Positions 23,697-35,957 of a DNA stretch of 64,000 nt are shown one piece after another (position 1 is the stretch's first letter; every line of letters begins with the position of its first letter). A model generated the notes under the pieces. It searched no databases. It saw only the letters and a program-made list of their open reading frames with translations, and had not been told where the DNA came from. The DNA comes from Terana coerulea. Its lineage: Eukaryota; Basidiomycota; Agaricomycetes; Polyporales; Phanerochaetaceae. The position numbers and the translations under genes are program-made. The DNA is taken from contig JAKOGH010000035.1 in assembly GCA_024811115.1 (NCBI GenBank), forward strand, positions 1-64,000, in the 5' to 3' direction.

Positions 23697-24933
23697 GACA
23701 CTACTTACCACCGTCTACGGAGGCGGACCTTCGACTGTGGCTCTGGTGCCGTTCCAGCGTTATGCAGGTACACCAGAGACACCAATACTCTACTTTTAAC
23801 CATATTTCTGACATTCTCTGTCTGATATGAAGGCTATGGCCGGACTCCGGAGACGCAGCCAGCTTGAGAAGTACATTCACTGGCAGAGAGTAAGACTTCG
23901 TGTGTCCTCTTCTACTCCTACTGCTGAAGAACACCGAGCTCATCTGATACTTAAATGATAGATTGTATCTTCGATCGTATGCCTCCTCGCTCAGGCGCAT
24001 ATCAAACACGTACATCAAGCTTGAAAGACACGAGGTGGATGGTGCCCCACGAGAAAATATGAAACACACTGGCGAGCATGATTCATTCTCTAGAGAGGGC
24101 ATACTTTGCAACGTGCTTCTCTCAAATACCAATGAATGTGCGTAACCCAACGCGGATGCATGCTCTGCTGGCTGACTATAGGTGCGTTGCACTAGTCTAT
24201 GCACAGGAGTATTACTGTACATGCTTGAAAGCTCCAGCTGCTCACAGGATCCTCGTGTCCTCCGCATTGAAGATCTTAGCGATTTATCTTGCAGTGCACA
24301 CGAATGCCTCGTTAAAGCCTCGCTTTGCTCGATCCACCCATATTCACGCTCTCTTCAATGCAGCGCAAGTGCCCTCAGTTACGCGCTGCAGTTTGCTTGC
24401 ACGACATGGACATTTTCCAGCCAATTGTTTTTTTTACAGCGAGGCACGACCATGAAGGCAGCTCAAGCCCTCGCTGATTATCCGCCTATTGTAGTGCCCA
24501 TACCACCGACTCGATATATGCGGGCCGATCCTATATCGCTGAAAAACTTGCCGCAGCCCAAAGCGAAGATGTTGTCCAACGCCACCGACGTGGAAGTCCT
24601 GTCGGGTATGGACTTTTGAGCTCATGGTTGGCCGTGCTGGACACCGCGAGGTTGTAGGGGTGTACCGTGGCCGTTTTCGGGTAGGTGAGTGATTAAATGT
24701 TAAACCCTATGCATTATGCTTCTCGTATGGAATCCGCTGCCTTTGTCAGGTCGAATGGATGTACGCTGACCTTTTCTAGTCAGACGCGCAGTTGGATCCC
24801 TGTGCAGAGTGTTCAGCTCATTGCGTTCGTCGCTCGTTTTAATCTGTGCCTTTAGGTGTCTCGTCAAGCGACATCTGCCCCGCCATTTCTTGTACGGCTC
24901 CCCTTCAGCCTGACAGTCCTTCGCCGTGCATCG
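23697..24933. other. Intergenic, no firm gene
   Basis: About 1.2 kb between the MITE and the membrane-protein gene. A short plus-strand frame from 24452 to 24619 (starting MKAAQALADYPP) and a 188-codon minus-strand frame show no recognisable features. The last part is the likely promoter of the gene at 24934. Confidence 0.4.
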
Positions 24934-27098
24934 ATGACCTACTACAGCGTCCAAGCGTCCGACAGTTCTGGTGCCGGCTCGTTTGTCTCATGGGCGCCGA
25001 ACCCCAACCGCCGCGGCACCCTCAACATTGTCGTAACCTGTCTCTCCACCCTCTTCATCTGCGTCTGGAGCGCAGTCCACGTCGACGTACCTACGCGCAA
25101 GGCGTCCTCGTTCACGACGCTCCTCCGCAAGCTTGGATGGCTTGTGATCGGTCTCCTCGCTCCGGAACTGCTTCTCATCATTGCATACACCCAGTTGCTT
25201 TATGCCGCCAAGCTTGTACGGGGCTTTTACGTTTATGTAAAGGTGCGGTAGACATATGATGTCAAGCACTGAGACGTAGTATTGACATTGACTCACATTA
25301 GGGAGAATCTATGTGGCCTACAGAGGTAAGCATCATTCATTGAACATCCACAGTTAGCAGCTCATTTTTAGCCACCGCTTGTAGAAGCCTTCTTTTTCTT
25401 CTAGCACCAATCCTCAGAATCCAGAACAGCCCGCTGAGGTGTGTAGTAATCATCCTGAACAGCTATGGCCCTTCAATCTGATATTGTTAATTGCTAGCGA
25501 GGCTCGCCGCAACATAAACTGCTATTTGAAGAGGGATCGTCCTCGGACACTGGGGAGCAGCCCAAGGTACTGAATTCCGCATTTTGGATATCCCGACCAT
25601 TCATCATCTGATATTCAGCTTTTCGTCCTTGAGACGCGCCGCAAGCATTCTTGGACGCTTCTCCACGGGTTTTACGCCACTATGGGTGGTTTCGTCCTTG
25701 ACACGACACCGGTGCCTATTCTACGTGGCGACGGCGCCCCTGCATCAAAGGCCCAGAAGCCAAAGACCGGCTTCGCGGGTGTATGGCAACGGCTGCTCAG
25801 CTGCATTCAAATATCACTTGCCCCTGCGCGCATAGTGGGCGCGGTTTGCTGCCGTCTCCTTGACCTCCCTCACCTCAGAGTGACACCTCCCATTGGAGCA
25901 TGGCACGCGCCTCACCCTCACGCCCTTTGGTGTCTCCTTTATCATGCAACATCACCCTCACCTCATTCCCGACATCTCAGAGGACAGCATTCGCGACAGG
26001 AGCAAGGCCGACTGGATCGGCAAAGGGCTGCTGGTCTGGCAGCTCCTCTACTTCTGCATCTCCCTCATCTTGCGTTGGGCCCAGCACCTCCCGGTCACCC
26101 TCCTCGAGGTCTCGACGCTTGCGCACTGCCTCTGCACGATGGGCACGTATTTCCTCTGGTGGAAGAAGCCGTTTGGGATCCATGAGCCGACGTTGATCAC
26201 GGGCAGAACGGAGGAGGAACGCGAGCTTGTGCGCGAGCTGGCAGCGCTGATGAGCATGCGCTCTAGCCGCTATCTGAATGCCGTTGGCGGCTTGTTTTGT
26301 CGGCACCTATTGCCTGAATGGGAATACGTAAAGGACCATGGCAGGTTTGGCGGGCAGCGTTGGGTGCTTGGCCCACCCGAGGCAGTCCTCGCTCCTGCTG
26401 GAACTCCGCTGCCGGGGACACGGTTTAGCAGCAACGAGGATTGGAGGCTTCCCGGAGGGAACGAGACTGCCTGGCGGAAGAAATTCGCTCGGCGGATGCT
26501 CTTCGACAACGCTACTCTGCCGTGGTATTATCGCCGCGAGAACCTTCCTCCTGCGACGATGATTAGTCTCAGCAACGAGGACGTAACACGATGGGCTCTG
26601 GCATCTCGCGCACTGGAGCGCGGCTCCATGGACGAGGACCAGCTGCCTTCGAGGAATGCTGTCATCCCGGATTTCACCCTGCAGCTCTACACCAAGTGCA
26701 GCGCCCCTGGAACCAACGGCCATATGCTTAAAGCGTGCGCAATTCTGGGAAGCACGGCGTTGTACAGCTTGCCGCATCTGCTCGGATGGAACACGCACTT
26801 CGCAACCCACATCGAGCATGTCTTGTGGCACGTCGCCATCCTGGCGATGTGTGCGATTGGGGCGTGCATGGCGGCTGCCTACTCCGTCATGCCTTTCAAT
26901 GCACCCAAAACGGACGCCCCTCTGAAGGACAGAATCGTAGACATCAGCACCCTTATCGTACTCGACCTGCTTGGTCCGCCAGTCTACGTGATCTGCAGCG
27001 GTTACTTGCTCGTCCAGAGCTTCCGGCAGCTCCGAGTCCTTCCCCCGGACGCGTTCGTGCTGGCCTCCTGGTCTCGTTACTGGCCCGGGTTCTCGTAA
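24934..27098 (+). CDS. Basidiomycete polytopic membrane protein, NPNRRGT family
   Basis: Member of an uncharacterised fungal membrane-protein family that I recognise by NPNRRGT near the N-terminus, TLLHGFYATMGGFVL in the middle, and a DISEDSIRDRSKAD block before the C-terminal membrane segments. No reaction is known. Exons: 24934-25242, 25302-25325, 25385-25438, 25498-25566, 25619-27098; the three small exons (24, 54 and 69 nt) are all phase 0. Hydrophobic segments lie around residues 25-45 and 65-95, near ILRWAQHLPVTLLEV, and in a C-terminal set (about 26810-27060). One frame break sits at 25889-25891: dropping one C from cctccc joins the first half to EHGTRLTLTPFGV. The start at 24934 is chosen because the family begins shortly before NPNRRGT. 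Function unknown. Confidence 0.75.
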
Positions 27099-27878
27099 AG
27101 GACGGTACGTGACGGCAATTAGCACCTGTGTCGAACACATACTCACAAATCATGTTTTGCGTTCGCAGATCCGTGACGCTATGTCTAATTCTTGTTGTCT
27201 CGCGTATCTATTAAGTACAACCCTGCCAAACTTGTTTTTTTAAAATAACTATCGTTGGCCGGTTATGCATATGCCATATCTTCTTTGCTCACCTCCGCTC
27301 TCGGGTTCCCTCCAACTTTGCCATTTGTATGTACCTACCGTCCGAATGTTAATCATGCTGCAATTACTGCAAGAGCGATGCTCAAGGACGAAAGTGACGA
27401 GGAAGAGAGCAACAGAGCGGCGGACTCGGGCTCTAAGTGAACGCTATTCTTTACCATTCAGCCTGATAAGGCATCCTGACGAGGCTTGAAGCTTGAAGCT
27501 TGAGAGTAGAATGTGGAGAAGTGCAATGAATGCGTCCCATAGAGATCTATCCACCTTTACCTCAGTAAGCTGGACAATATGAAGAGTGTGCGGTCCCTAG
27601 GTGAAGGGTCAACAGAACAGGAGGTATGTGTGGACGACGTGTCTTGAGAGACCATGTTCAGTGTCGTGTTCGCACAGAGGTCACTTCTTACTTGAAGCAG
27701 ACGCTTTCACCGATTGTTTACCCCAGGGTATAGTATACCCATCGGTGAGGTTGCAATTCAGCAAGCTACAGTTTTGCCTGCAGTCCTTCCAGTGTCTGTT
27801 GGCGAGAAGAGGATTGTGAATTCTATAATTCGGAACTCTACGGATCAGTATTAGTGTATAGCATAATTCAGCAATGAC
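27099..27878. other. Convergent intergenic interval
   Basis: 780 bp between convergent gene ends. AT-rich near 27230 (ttgttttttt). No gene, RNA or repeat recognised. Confidence 0.5.
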
Positions 27879-28656
27879 CTAAGGCTGGTGCTCTCTAATT
27901 TCTTCATGGACGTCAACTGGCTCGGGCCCCTCCTTATTGCGCAGCTCCGACGGCAGAATATCGAGCTTGCCTCCCAGAAGCTTCTTCAGCCCATCCAAGC
28001 CCACCTCAACCTGCTCTTCTGTCGTTGCATGCAGCGGGATGACCACGACGTCCTCCTCGCCCTCCGGACTCTCCAACGTCGCCAGCTGGCTGTCCAGCAT
28101 CGCCGCCTTGAAGAAATGCCCCTGCCGCTTCTCCATGCGCTCCCGCAGCAGCTTCTCCTCCGCCTTGATGTAGAAGAAGAATGTGCGGATGCGCATCGCG
28201 TGCGCAGGCGCGAACGCCTCCGGCCGCTTGTGCACCTGGTGCGTCCCCCGGATGAGGTCGCGGTAGTACCGCTTCAGCGCGGAGCAGGTGATCATGACGC
28301 CGAGCCGCCCCGTCGCTCCGCCCTCCACGACCTGCGCCTTCGCCTGCTGCTCCGCGACGACGTGCTCCGCCGTCGTGCGGATGAGCTCGAGCCACGGCTC
28401 GCGGTCCGCGTCCGTCAGCGGGACGTTGTGCGACATCTTCTCGATGTTCGACTTGGGGTGCAGGTCATCGCCTTCGATGTACGGTAGGCCGAGCTTCTCG
28501 TTCAGGGCCTGCGCGATCGTGCTCTTTCCCGTGCTGGAGACGCCCTGAGTTCAGTACATGAGCTAGCAGGTAAAGAAGCTTGTCTGGAAGTATACGTACC
28601 ATGACCACGAGCAAGATGGGTGTCTGGTCTGGGGACTGGCCGTTTTCGGTGCTCAT
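27879..28656 (-). CDS. Gluconokinase
   Basis: Phosphorylates D-gluconate with ATP to 6-phosphogluconate, feeding the pentose phosphate pathway in the cytosol. Exon 1 is 28656-28600 (19 codons) and exon 2 is 28544-27879; the intron lies directly before the P-loop GVSSTGKST. Downstream are the gluconate kinase blocks EGDDLHPKSNIEKMSHNVPL, DADREPWL, CSALKRYYRDLIRG and the lid-region KRQGHFF. About 220 residues plus a charged tail (EGPEPVDVHEEIREHQP), slightly longer than bacterial GntK because of the fungal N-terminal extension. The reading frame is intact. Gluconate kinase of the AAA/P-loop type rather than the FGGY type. Confidence 0.92.
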
Positions 28657-29104
28657 TCTGGCAGGAAATGTGAGGATATACGATAAATAGTTGAGGTGAA
28701 AGGAGGGGGAGAAGTGGGCGGTGGTGTCGACGTCCGAGCAAAGTCCTAGTTTCTATGACTTGGTATAAGTACTTCAGGGTTAGCCGAATTATGAGCTCAT
28801 TGATTCGGTGCTGGCGGTCCGCTCCCCGGAGTCTCTCCGGTCCAATGGAAAAGAGAGAAAAACACAACATTGGCAAAATCATAGCGAACGGGCAGAATGG
28901 GCTGCGTAGTCCTGCTATTGGGTGCATGCAAATTGTACAGAAGCGCAGCGACAACAGTAAGGAACAGCAGTCGAAAACATGATACCAAAGACTGATACGC
29001 AGAGGCAAAGTACACGGTAATGGAAGACGGCGGTGCTCAGACATAAGCGAGTATATAGGACCAGCAGTCAAGTGCTCCTGGGAAGATGATTTGTGGGGTA
29101 GCGA
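28657..29104. other. Promoter region of gluconokinase, 3' side of CHZ1
   Basis: 448 bp between two minus-strand genes. Contains the gluconokinase promoter; no clear motif seen. Confidence 0.45.
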
Positions 29105-29593
29105 CTAGTCCTCACGCATTTCGTCGTCCTTGGATGCCTCGTAGGTATCTTCCTCATCCTCGGCGGCTTCCTCGGGCTTGAGGCCAGCCTTGTTGAGTGC
29201 GGCTTGTGAAGTGTAGTCCACGCGCACGCCACGAGTGCGGCGAGGCTGAATGACCGACGGGTCAATTTCGTCGAGAGATTCTTCCTATTCACCGGGCAAC
29301 GGGTATGAGCAACCCCTCTCCGGCGTGGCACCCGCAGGAGGAGACGCACCTCAGCCATATCCTCGTCTTCCTCTTCCTCCTCTTCCTCGTCCTCGTCATC
29401 CTCGTCGTCATCTTCCTCGTCGTCCTCAGCCATGGCCACGTCCTCGACAAGCTTGCCCTTGCCCTTGTTCACTTCCGTGGGTTGGTTTTGAGCATCCCCA
29501 GTTGAACTAAACGCATCGCAAATCAGGACGGGGAGAAAAACATAGAGCTTCTAGCACATACGCTGCACCTGCGGCGGTAGCGTCGGTCGACAT
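29105..29593 (-). CDS. CHZ1: Histone H2A.Z-H2B chaperone Chz1
   Basis: Small nuclear chaperone that delivers H2A.Z-H2B dimers to the SWR1 complex. Exons on the minus strand: 29593-29562, 29506-29350, 29284-29105, giving 122 residues. The centre is strongly acidic (a run of Asp/Glu at about residues 37-60). It is followed by the CHZ motif LDEIDPSVIQPRRTRGVRVD, which matches the known IDxSNII-x-RRTRG core that contacts the histone dimer. The C-terminus is again acidic and ends MRED. Introns are 55 and 65 nt and keep frame. It is divergent from the DUF6593-like gene at 30230 and shares a 636-bp upstream interval with it. Confidence 0.88.
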
Positions 29594-30229
29594 GTTCGAG
29601 TTTTGGTAGGAAGGTTTTGTGTGGTCACAGTGGTCGGTGGTTGGCGGAAAGAACGCGACGCGTTGGACCGTCACGAACTCAGTTTTGTCACGCACGTTAC
29701 CGTCACCGTCCGTGACAAGACGCGGACGGAGAGCGTGGGAACTCTGTAATGTCGAGAAAATATTATTTGGGTATCTCTCCATGTGCTACCATCACAGCAA
29801 TACAGTGAGACTGTTACATGTCGGTCCCCCATCAGTCCGACTCCGATGCAGCGAAAGCGCCAGAAAAATGAAGGCGAAAGCTGAAGACAATGTCGAGCAG
29901 GGGCGCGGCGGCGAGCTCAGCGTTCGTGGGACTGGTCGCCATGACCGCATAGGTCGATCCTCGTGCTGGAAGACCGAGGGAACAGATGGCGGTACGACGA
30001 CCACGGAGGATCTGATGGCATGCTGACCTTATGTAAATTTCACGCATCAGAGCGCTTTGACTGTTGTCTCGCGAGGACGCCCGCTTGGACTCGACCGCCA
30101 CGACCACTCAGCCTGTATCTTTTTATCCGCCACCAGCATGGCCAAGGGGTCCTTTATATCCCCTTCCTGCTCGGAGGCAAACCCTCCTCCAACAACGGTT
30201 TTCCCGCGGAAGAATCCTCGCAGGCCGCC
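29594..30229. other. Divergent promoter between CHZ1 and DUF6593-like gene
   Basis: 636 bp separating two divergent genes. Contains tgttttcgg-like and GC-rich stretches but no motif I can name with confidence. Confidence 0.45.
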
Positions 30230-32238
30230 ATGAACCCCTCCAGAATGTCGACGTCGTCACGGTTCCCCTCGCTGCGCAGGCTAGAAACCACGAGTTCCGA
30301 CGGCTCGAGCTCCTCCACCCGCCCAACAAGCATGCAGAGCAATCCTGGCAGCATCGCGTCCGCGGCCCCAGGCTCGAACGGCCTGGGCACCGCCCTCTTG
30401 AATATCAAGTTCACAGGCCCCTCGTTTCTCGACGTAGTCGCGAAAGACAACGTGTCGAAAGAGCCACTGTACATCATCGAGACCGTCAGTGCGCACACCA
30501 CCGTCTACCGACTCGAACCCCGCACGAAGCAAGCCATCACGGCCGCCGAGGTCAAATGGCCGCACACCCTCATCAAGGGCAGGACGTCGGGCAGGACGGT
30601 GCAGATAGGCAACGGGCGATGGCGAGATACAGAAGAGTTTCTCAAATTCGGGACACTAGCCAACTTTGCGTGAGTTATCTCTCATCCCGCCCACTTGTCA
30701 CGACTTGCCCTGCTTGGGCGTTGCATTGTCTAGGCCCAGCCAGCGCGCAATATCCGCTCCATGATCGCAACCGTACTCATCCAAGGTTTGTTCTAGGAAT
30801 CGAAAGTTCAATATCCCACACTGGCCCAAAGCCTCTCAAGTGGAAGCTCGTTCCCGGAAATTCATACTACGTAAGTCCTTCTCCCATCCATCATGAATAG
30901 CCGTCCCGTTTACACGCCCACAGTGCACGACAGAAGGCATAAAAGGGCCGGTGGCAATCCTTGATGCCGCCGTGCTATCCGCGCCACCACGGCTGCGCAT
31001 ATACAACACCTTTCTGAACGGCGACACGGAGAGGACGCAGCTGAACATCAAGGGCGTGCCCATCCTCCTGCTCGATTACCTGGTGACGACCGCGCTGCTG
31101 ATCACAACCGAGGTGCAGGAGTGGCTCGATCGCCCGCAATCCGTGGACGGCAGGGTGCGTATGCCGGGAAGCTCGGCGCCCGTTATTCAGCGATGGCTCG
31201 CGATCATTCGCAACGAGCCCGTCCCTGCGAGTCCCACACTCTCGCCTACGCTCACGGCCACGTCATCCTGGGATGGGCGCAGCAACCACCGTATGTCGGG
31301 CGGGACGGCGTCGATTGCAGGATCGTCTATCAGCGACCCCATCACCCCCCTCACCCCGGCGACCTCTATCGGCTCTTACTTCCTGCCGCGCGATGAAGAC
31401 GTGCCTCCCGTCCCACCACTACCCGAATCCATACGGTCTATCTCGCAGCCCACCTCACCACCTCCACACCTATACGCGTCGACTAATGATCTTCGCTCGC
31501 TCGCTACGTCGCAAGCGGCGTCTTCATACGGGCATATACCGCCCGCCAAGTCTCTGCGGGGTGCACGGCCTCTGCCGACACCGCCGAGCATGTCGGGGAC
31601 ATCATTATCGGCGCCTCGCCCATGGACGTCAAGTGGCACGCCTTCGCCGTCCACAAGCTCGTTTGACATGAACCGGCCGTCCAGCCCCGGGTCTTCCTCG
31701 ACCAGTTCTAACTCGAACTCACGCCGCTCGCGTGGCGGGCGGTCGTCAATCGGGCGGTCACTCGCCGTTACGAACATGCCGCCGCTGCAACCACCGCCGA
31801 CACACACGCTGCCGCTCCCGCCGAAGCTGGCGCAAGAATATAGCGCGTCGCGGCCTCCCACGCACCCGTACGGCGAGTCGAGCGCGCAGGCGTCGGTGTC
31901 GGTGTCGGCGCTGCAGATGTCGAATCCGGACCCGGTGCCGCCAGACGAGCAGGAGCGGATACGGCAGGCGGCGGCGCAGATGCAGGCGATGAGCCTGGGG
32001 TCGCCGCCCCGCAGCCGATGTCGGGCGGGTCGAGCGTGTACTCGCCCGGGTATGCGAACGGGATGACGAGCCCGGGCGCGTCGTTCGCGGAGCAGATGCA
32101 GGACGGGGGATGGTGTCGATGGCGGAGGCGGCGGCGGGGCGGCGGTCGTCGTACGCGGAGACGGTGTACGAGCTGCCGCCGCCTGCGTACGACGCGATCG
32201 ACTTTTCATTGCCGCAGGTGCACGTACCGCAGCGGTGA
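30230..32238 (+). CDS. DUF6593-like protein with Pro-rich tail
   Basis: N-terminal beta-rich domain resembling the basidiomycete DUF6593 family: LNIKFTGPSFLDVV, PLYIIETVSAHTTVYRLEP, then after introns GPKPLKWKLVPGNSYY and a final hydrophobic block DYLVTTALLIT. Exons: 30230-30669, 30744-30870, 30924-32238. After residue ~280 the protein is Ser/Pro-rich and low complexity, ending with ELPPPAYDAIDF, which contains a PPAY (PPxY) motif of the kind bound by WW domains of Nedd4/Rsp5-type ligases. Two frame breaks occur, at CCCC 32007-32010 and GGGGG 32105-32109; correcting one base in each keeps a continuous tail to the stop at 32238. If not corrected the protein ends at 32066. Function unknown. Confidence 0.65.
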
Positions 32239-34225
32239 TGCGCCTGCAGGCTGCTACGACTCCTACTCGTCAACGCTTCGATACTTTCAAGACATCTCTG
32301 GGTTCATGCTCACGCTCTTCCTTTGGTTCACAGTGTTTTCGCTCATTTGCGCCCATCTCTAAGCCTTGTAACCGCAACACTCGCTCATTCATTTGTACTC
32401 TTCACATTCCTTGCAACATCTCTCTTCCACTTCGGCCCAACGTCGTTCCCATATTCCTGCCCACGGCCTTATCCCATCCCTTTCTCTTTGTAAGTACTAG
32501 CATATGTTCACGCCTTCTGGCCAGAGGACTCTGTAATATAATAACGTAGACTACGAACGCGTGTGCACTCCGTGTACACGCAATACTTATGACCGGCACG
32601 CGCGTAGGCAGTATTATCGTACAAGCTCGGTGTCCCCTAATTTTATATGTAGCACGCAGACTGCGTAACTGGATGACCTTCCGTAAGGATTTTAGGATCT
32701 CTAAATGGCCGTAAAGCTAGATACGTTTTAGTCGGAGTTTTGAATCAACGAGGAGCCAATGAGAGGTCGAGAGCGAACAGAGAAATGATTCCAGGCGTCG
32801 CCACCACATGGACGGTTCCCGTGCGATCAACGACCAGTGATGCGTACCTTGCCGCCATCTGCCAAATAGGGCCATGTCGGTCATGCCGGGGGGGGGGGGG
32901 GGGCATGGATTTTCCTGTCACGGATTCGGGGGAAAGGCCCCACCCCAAGCTCACCAATGGTTGAAACTGTGTTTAGCTTTGTGTTGAGATAAACGCTTGT
33001 GACTGATGGCCTTGCTTGACAAAATCTCGTTCAGAATCTTCTGAACACAAGGCAAATACAAGGCGGTAGAGTGTTGTACGCATGCTGGTTCATTGAATCA
33101 TCCGGTGCTTCACATGTAAAGTAAGTTAAATGTGCTGCTTTACATGTTTTTGTGGCTATCCTGGCCTTTCCCAGCAGTCATTGCGCTGTAGGGAGGAAGC
33201 GGCCGGCTTCAGCGACCGAGCGCCTACCCAAGAATGGACGCCCACAGCCTTCACCTTCCTGATATGGTAGAGCTGCCGTAGGCCATCTACGGAGGGGGTC
33301 CCCCTCCGTAAATTTCAGCCTTTAGAAGGCATCAACGAGCGAAACCAGGCGAAACCTGGTCAGGAACGCCGCTTTGCGTGTAGTGATGCCATCAGCCGAT
33401 GCGGGAATGCCATAAGGCCTGCTCTGAGCTGACTTATGGCATCTCGGCATTGTGTTCCGTTCACTGTCCGCCCACTCTCTATTGGCTACAACTTCATTCT
33501 CCGAGCTGCTCTCCCATCAGATCACAGGTTTACGACGGTTTACAGCAGTTTACGGGCTGTAAAACCTTACGGAAAGTCATCCACTATCTCAGTTCCCGTG
33601 AGAGACAGGCACCGGATCTGCACCCGAAGGTACATCAGAACTTTGGTCGTCGTACGGGGTTGCATATGATTGTTGCGTCGCGCGTGGAATGTTCTGCAAG
33701 ACGGCGAGGGACGCTTAGGAACGATGAGCGCGGTGTTGGCGGGAGGGTGGCGGCCCCCACGAGCACTTATAAGTCTAGAGTACGCAGCTGCCCAGAGCCC
33801 TACAATCTGATAGGAGGGGGTGCGCGTTCGGTGCCGGGTGCCTGTAGCTCAACTGAGATGTTGCCTTGTTACGTTCGTATGGCAAGGTGTAATTGGCCAA
33901 GCTCGTAAGCACTGAGCGCAAACCTTTCATGAGTCACTTCCATTGCGAAGTGCCCGAGTTGTATCCGGCGACGGACAAAGCATGCTGTGCAGTGTCTTGT
34001 GCCTGTTCGAAGGTCTGCGCGGGAAGGCACCGGCGGCTGGACGTTCTTGAGCACCTGCCCGTTGTGGGTGCGCTCCCATCAGTTGATAGACTCCCGATCA
34101 AGATCGGCGGGCGTGCACCGCTTCCATGGACCGCACCAACCTTGACTCGGACTCGCATCCCGCAAGTGCATATCCTAGCTTTACGCACCAGACCACGGTG
34201 GCTCACGATATGTTTTCCAGGAAAT
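32239..34225. other. Intergenic, 2 kb, no supported gene
   Basis: Contains a 16-base G run (32888-32903), a perfect palindrome (33288-33310) and TTTAC/GTAAA-rich stretches near 33110-33150 and 33530-33570 that resemble the subterminal motifs of the MITE at 38449-39190. Short open frames lack motifs. The last part is the PalC promoter. Confidence 0.45.
33288..33310. repeat. Perfect palindrome with single-base loop
   Basis: tacggaggggg, one t, then ccccctccgta: an 11-bp perfect inverted repeat. It could extrude as a very tight hairpin. No gene end lies close enough to call it a terminator. Confidence 0.7.
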
Positions 34226-35957
34226 ATGTGCAGCTATCTGTACGAGCTGCCCACGACGGGGGCCATCTCCTTTGGCGACTTCCTGCACGACCAGTCCGCG
34301 GTGTACATCTCCGACGTCTCAGACACCACCGAGGCCCGCGCGAATCTGCGCGCCGCTCTCAAAGAGAGCAAGCGGACCGATGAGAAGGACTACTTGCGGC
34401 TCGTCAAAGTAATCCGTATTCGCATCGCGTTGTCGCGCCGTCTTACCTTCACATAGGTGTTGGACGATTACATCCCCAAGCTGTGCGGAGTTATCGCCGC
34501 AGTGGACGCCGGCGAGCTCGTCCTCCGCACCGAGCCCAGTGAGTAGCCCTACTCTGTGGATACATGTATGATAACCCATCCACAGTCTTCAGCTGGCGCA
34601 CGACGCTGTCCTCCACCCTCTTCCACTCGTCCCCGCGCGTGTCCTTCCCGTCGCTCGCCGCCGAGCTCGCCTTCGCGTTCCTGACCTATGCGTTCGCGCT
34701 GTCGAACATGGCGCGCGCCGTCGTCGCGTCACTGGAGCAGTACGAGAGCGAGCGCGGCACGTCCGACGCGGACCGCCGGGCGAAGGACGACCGACTTCAG
34801 TTCGCCGTTACGCTCCTCTGCAAAGCCGCCGGCGTGTTCGAGCACCTCGCCAAAGAGGTGATGGCGGACGTGGACGCTGCCCGCGAGAGAGCGTCTGCCG
34901 CGGGCATTAGTTGTCCAAGCACCCCAGAGCTCAGCAGAGAGGTGCTCATCGGCCTCAGCAAGTACGGCCGCTTTCTGTCAGGTTCTGTACCAAAGTGTTT
35001 AGCTGATCCATGCATGCAGGCTTGCGCTGGCCGATGCACAGAACCTCGCGATCCGCAAGCATCTGACGCGCGCCGCGTTCGACAGCATCGTCGCGCCTGG
35101 CCCGCCGCTGCCCAAGTCCCACCCCTCGCCGGCGCTCGCCGCAAAGCTGCACCTCGAGTGCGCTGCCCTGTACACCTCCGCCCGCGCGCTCGTTAAGACC
35201 CCCGGTGCCGCCCGCCCGTCTCCCTCGCCCGCCGCGTCCGTCGCCAAGGCCTCCAAGTTCAAGCTCGGCCTCGGCAGCAGGGACCGCGGCGGCGGCGGCG
35301 GTAGCAGCAGCCCGTCGGCGGGCGCAGACACTGGCAGCGCGGACGCCGTCGTCCCGGAGCTCCGCCGGTACCTCGCGGACGAGGCCGCGCTGCACCACGC
35401 GCTCGCACACAAGTGGCTCGGCGTCGACGCGGGCGAGCACGGCCCCGCGCAGCAGAACGCCGGCGTCGCGGTCGGCTTCCTCGCCTGGGCGAAGCGCGAG
35501 CTGGACGACCTGCGCGGCGGCGGCGCGGGCATCCACGTCGGCGTCGCGACGGACCGTGAGCGGGAGATGAAGGACGTGCGGAGGGCGCGGCTGCAGGTTG
35601 AACTGGATAGTGTTACAGTATTCCTGAAGGGATACAAGCGCATGAATGATTCGGTAGGTATTTCCGTTAATTTATTTGTGGCAAAGACTCATTGGTCTGG
35701 TGTAGATGGCCTTCCAGACCGTTCCACCACAATCGGACCTGCAAGCTTCCATACCCGCAGGACGCTTGGCCGTGGCCCTTCGACCGTACGCCAAACCAAC
35801 ACCTGCGTTTGGCCCTGGATCGGCGGAGTACATACGCCAACATGCAGAAGAGCTTGAGCTACTCGAGCGGGCGGACAGCAGTCCGGAAAGGAGTGTACTA
35901 CCCTCAACGACAACCCCTCAATCTGGGGGTTATGCTGGAGCAGGGTCGTACTTCTAG
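34226..35957 (+). CDS. palC: pH-response regulator PalC (BRO1-domain protein)
   Basis: Component of the fungal Pal/Rim ambient-pH pathway, acting at the plasma membrane with ESCRT-III so that the PacC/Rim101 factor can be processed at alkaline pH. The N-terminus YELPTTGAISFGDF and the block FSWRTTLSSTLFHSSPR, followed by AFAFLTYAFALSNMA, are characteristic of PalC BRO1-type domains. Exons: 34226-34408, 34457-34538, 34586-34961, 35020-35653, 35706-35957; all introns keep frame. About 508 residues, near the usual family length. The middle carries a low-complexity Gly/Ser insertion (35280-35330) common in basidiomycete members. The C-terminus ends GGYAGAGSYF. No frame damage was seen despite the high GC content. 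Confidence 0.88.

Noticed and set aside
26307..27146. Minus-strand frame of 279 codons
   Set aside because: Antisense shadow of the membrane-protein gene; no motifs, while the plus strand matches a known family.
27888..28487. Plus-strand frame of 199 codons over gluconokinase
   Set aside because: Leu/Arg-rich shadow; the minus strand encodes the P-loop kinase.
31376..32209. Long minus-strand frame of 277 codons
   Set aside because: It lies opposite the Ser/Pro-rich tail of the DUF6593-like gene and is Arg/Cys-rich low complexity, as expected of a shadow frame in GC-rich DNA.
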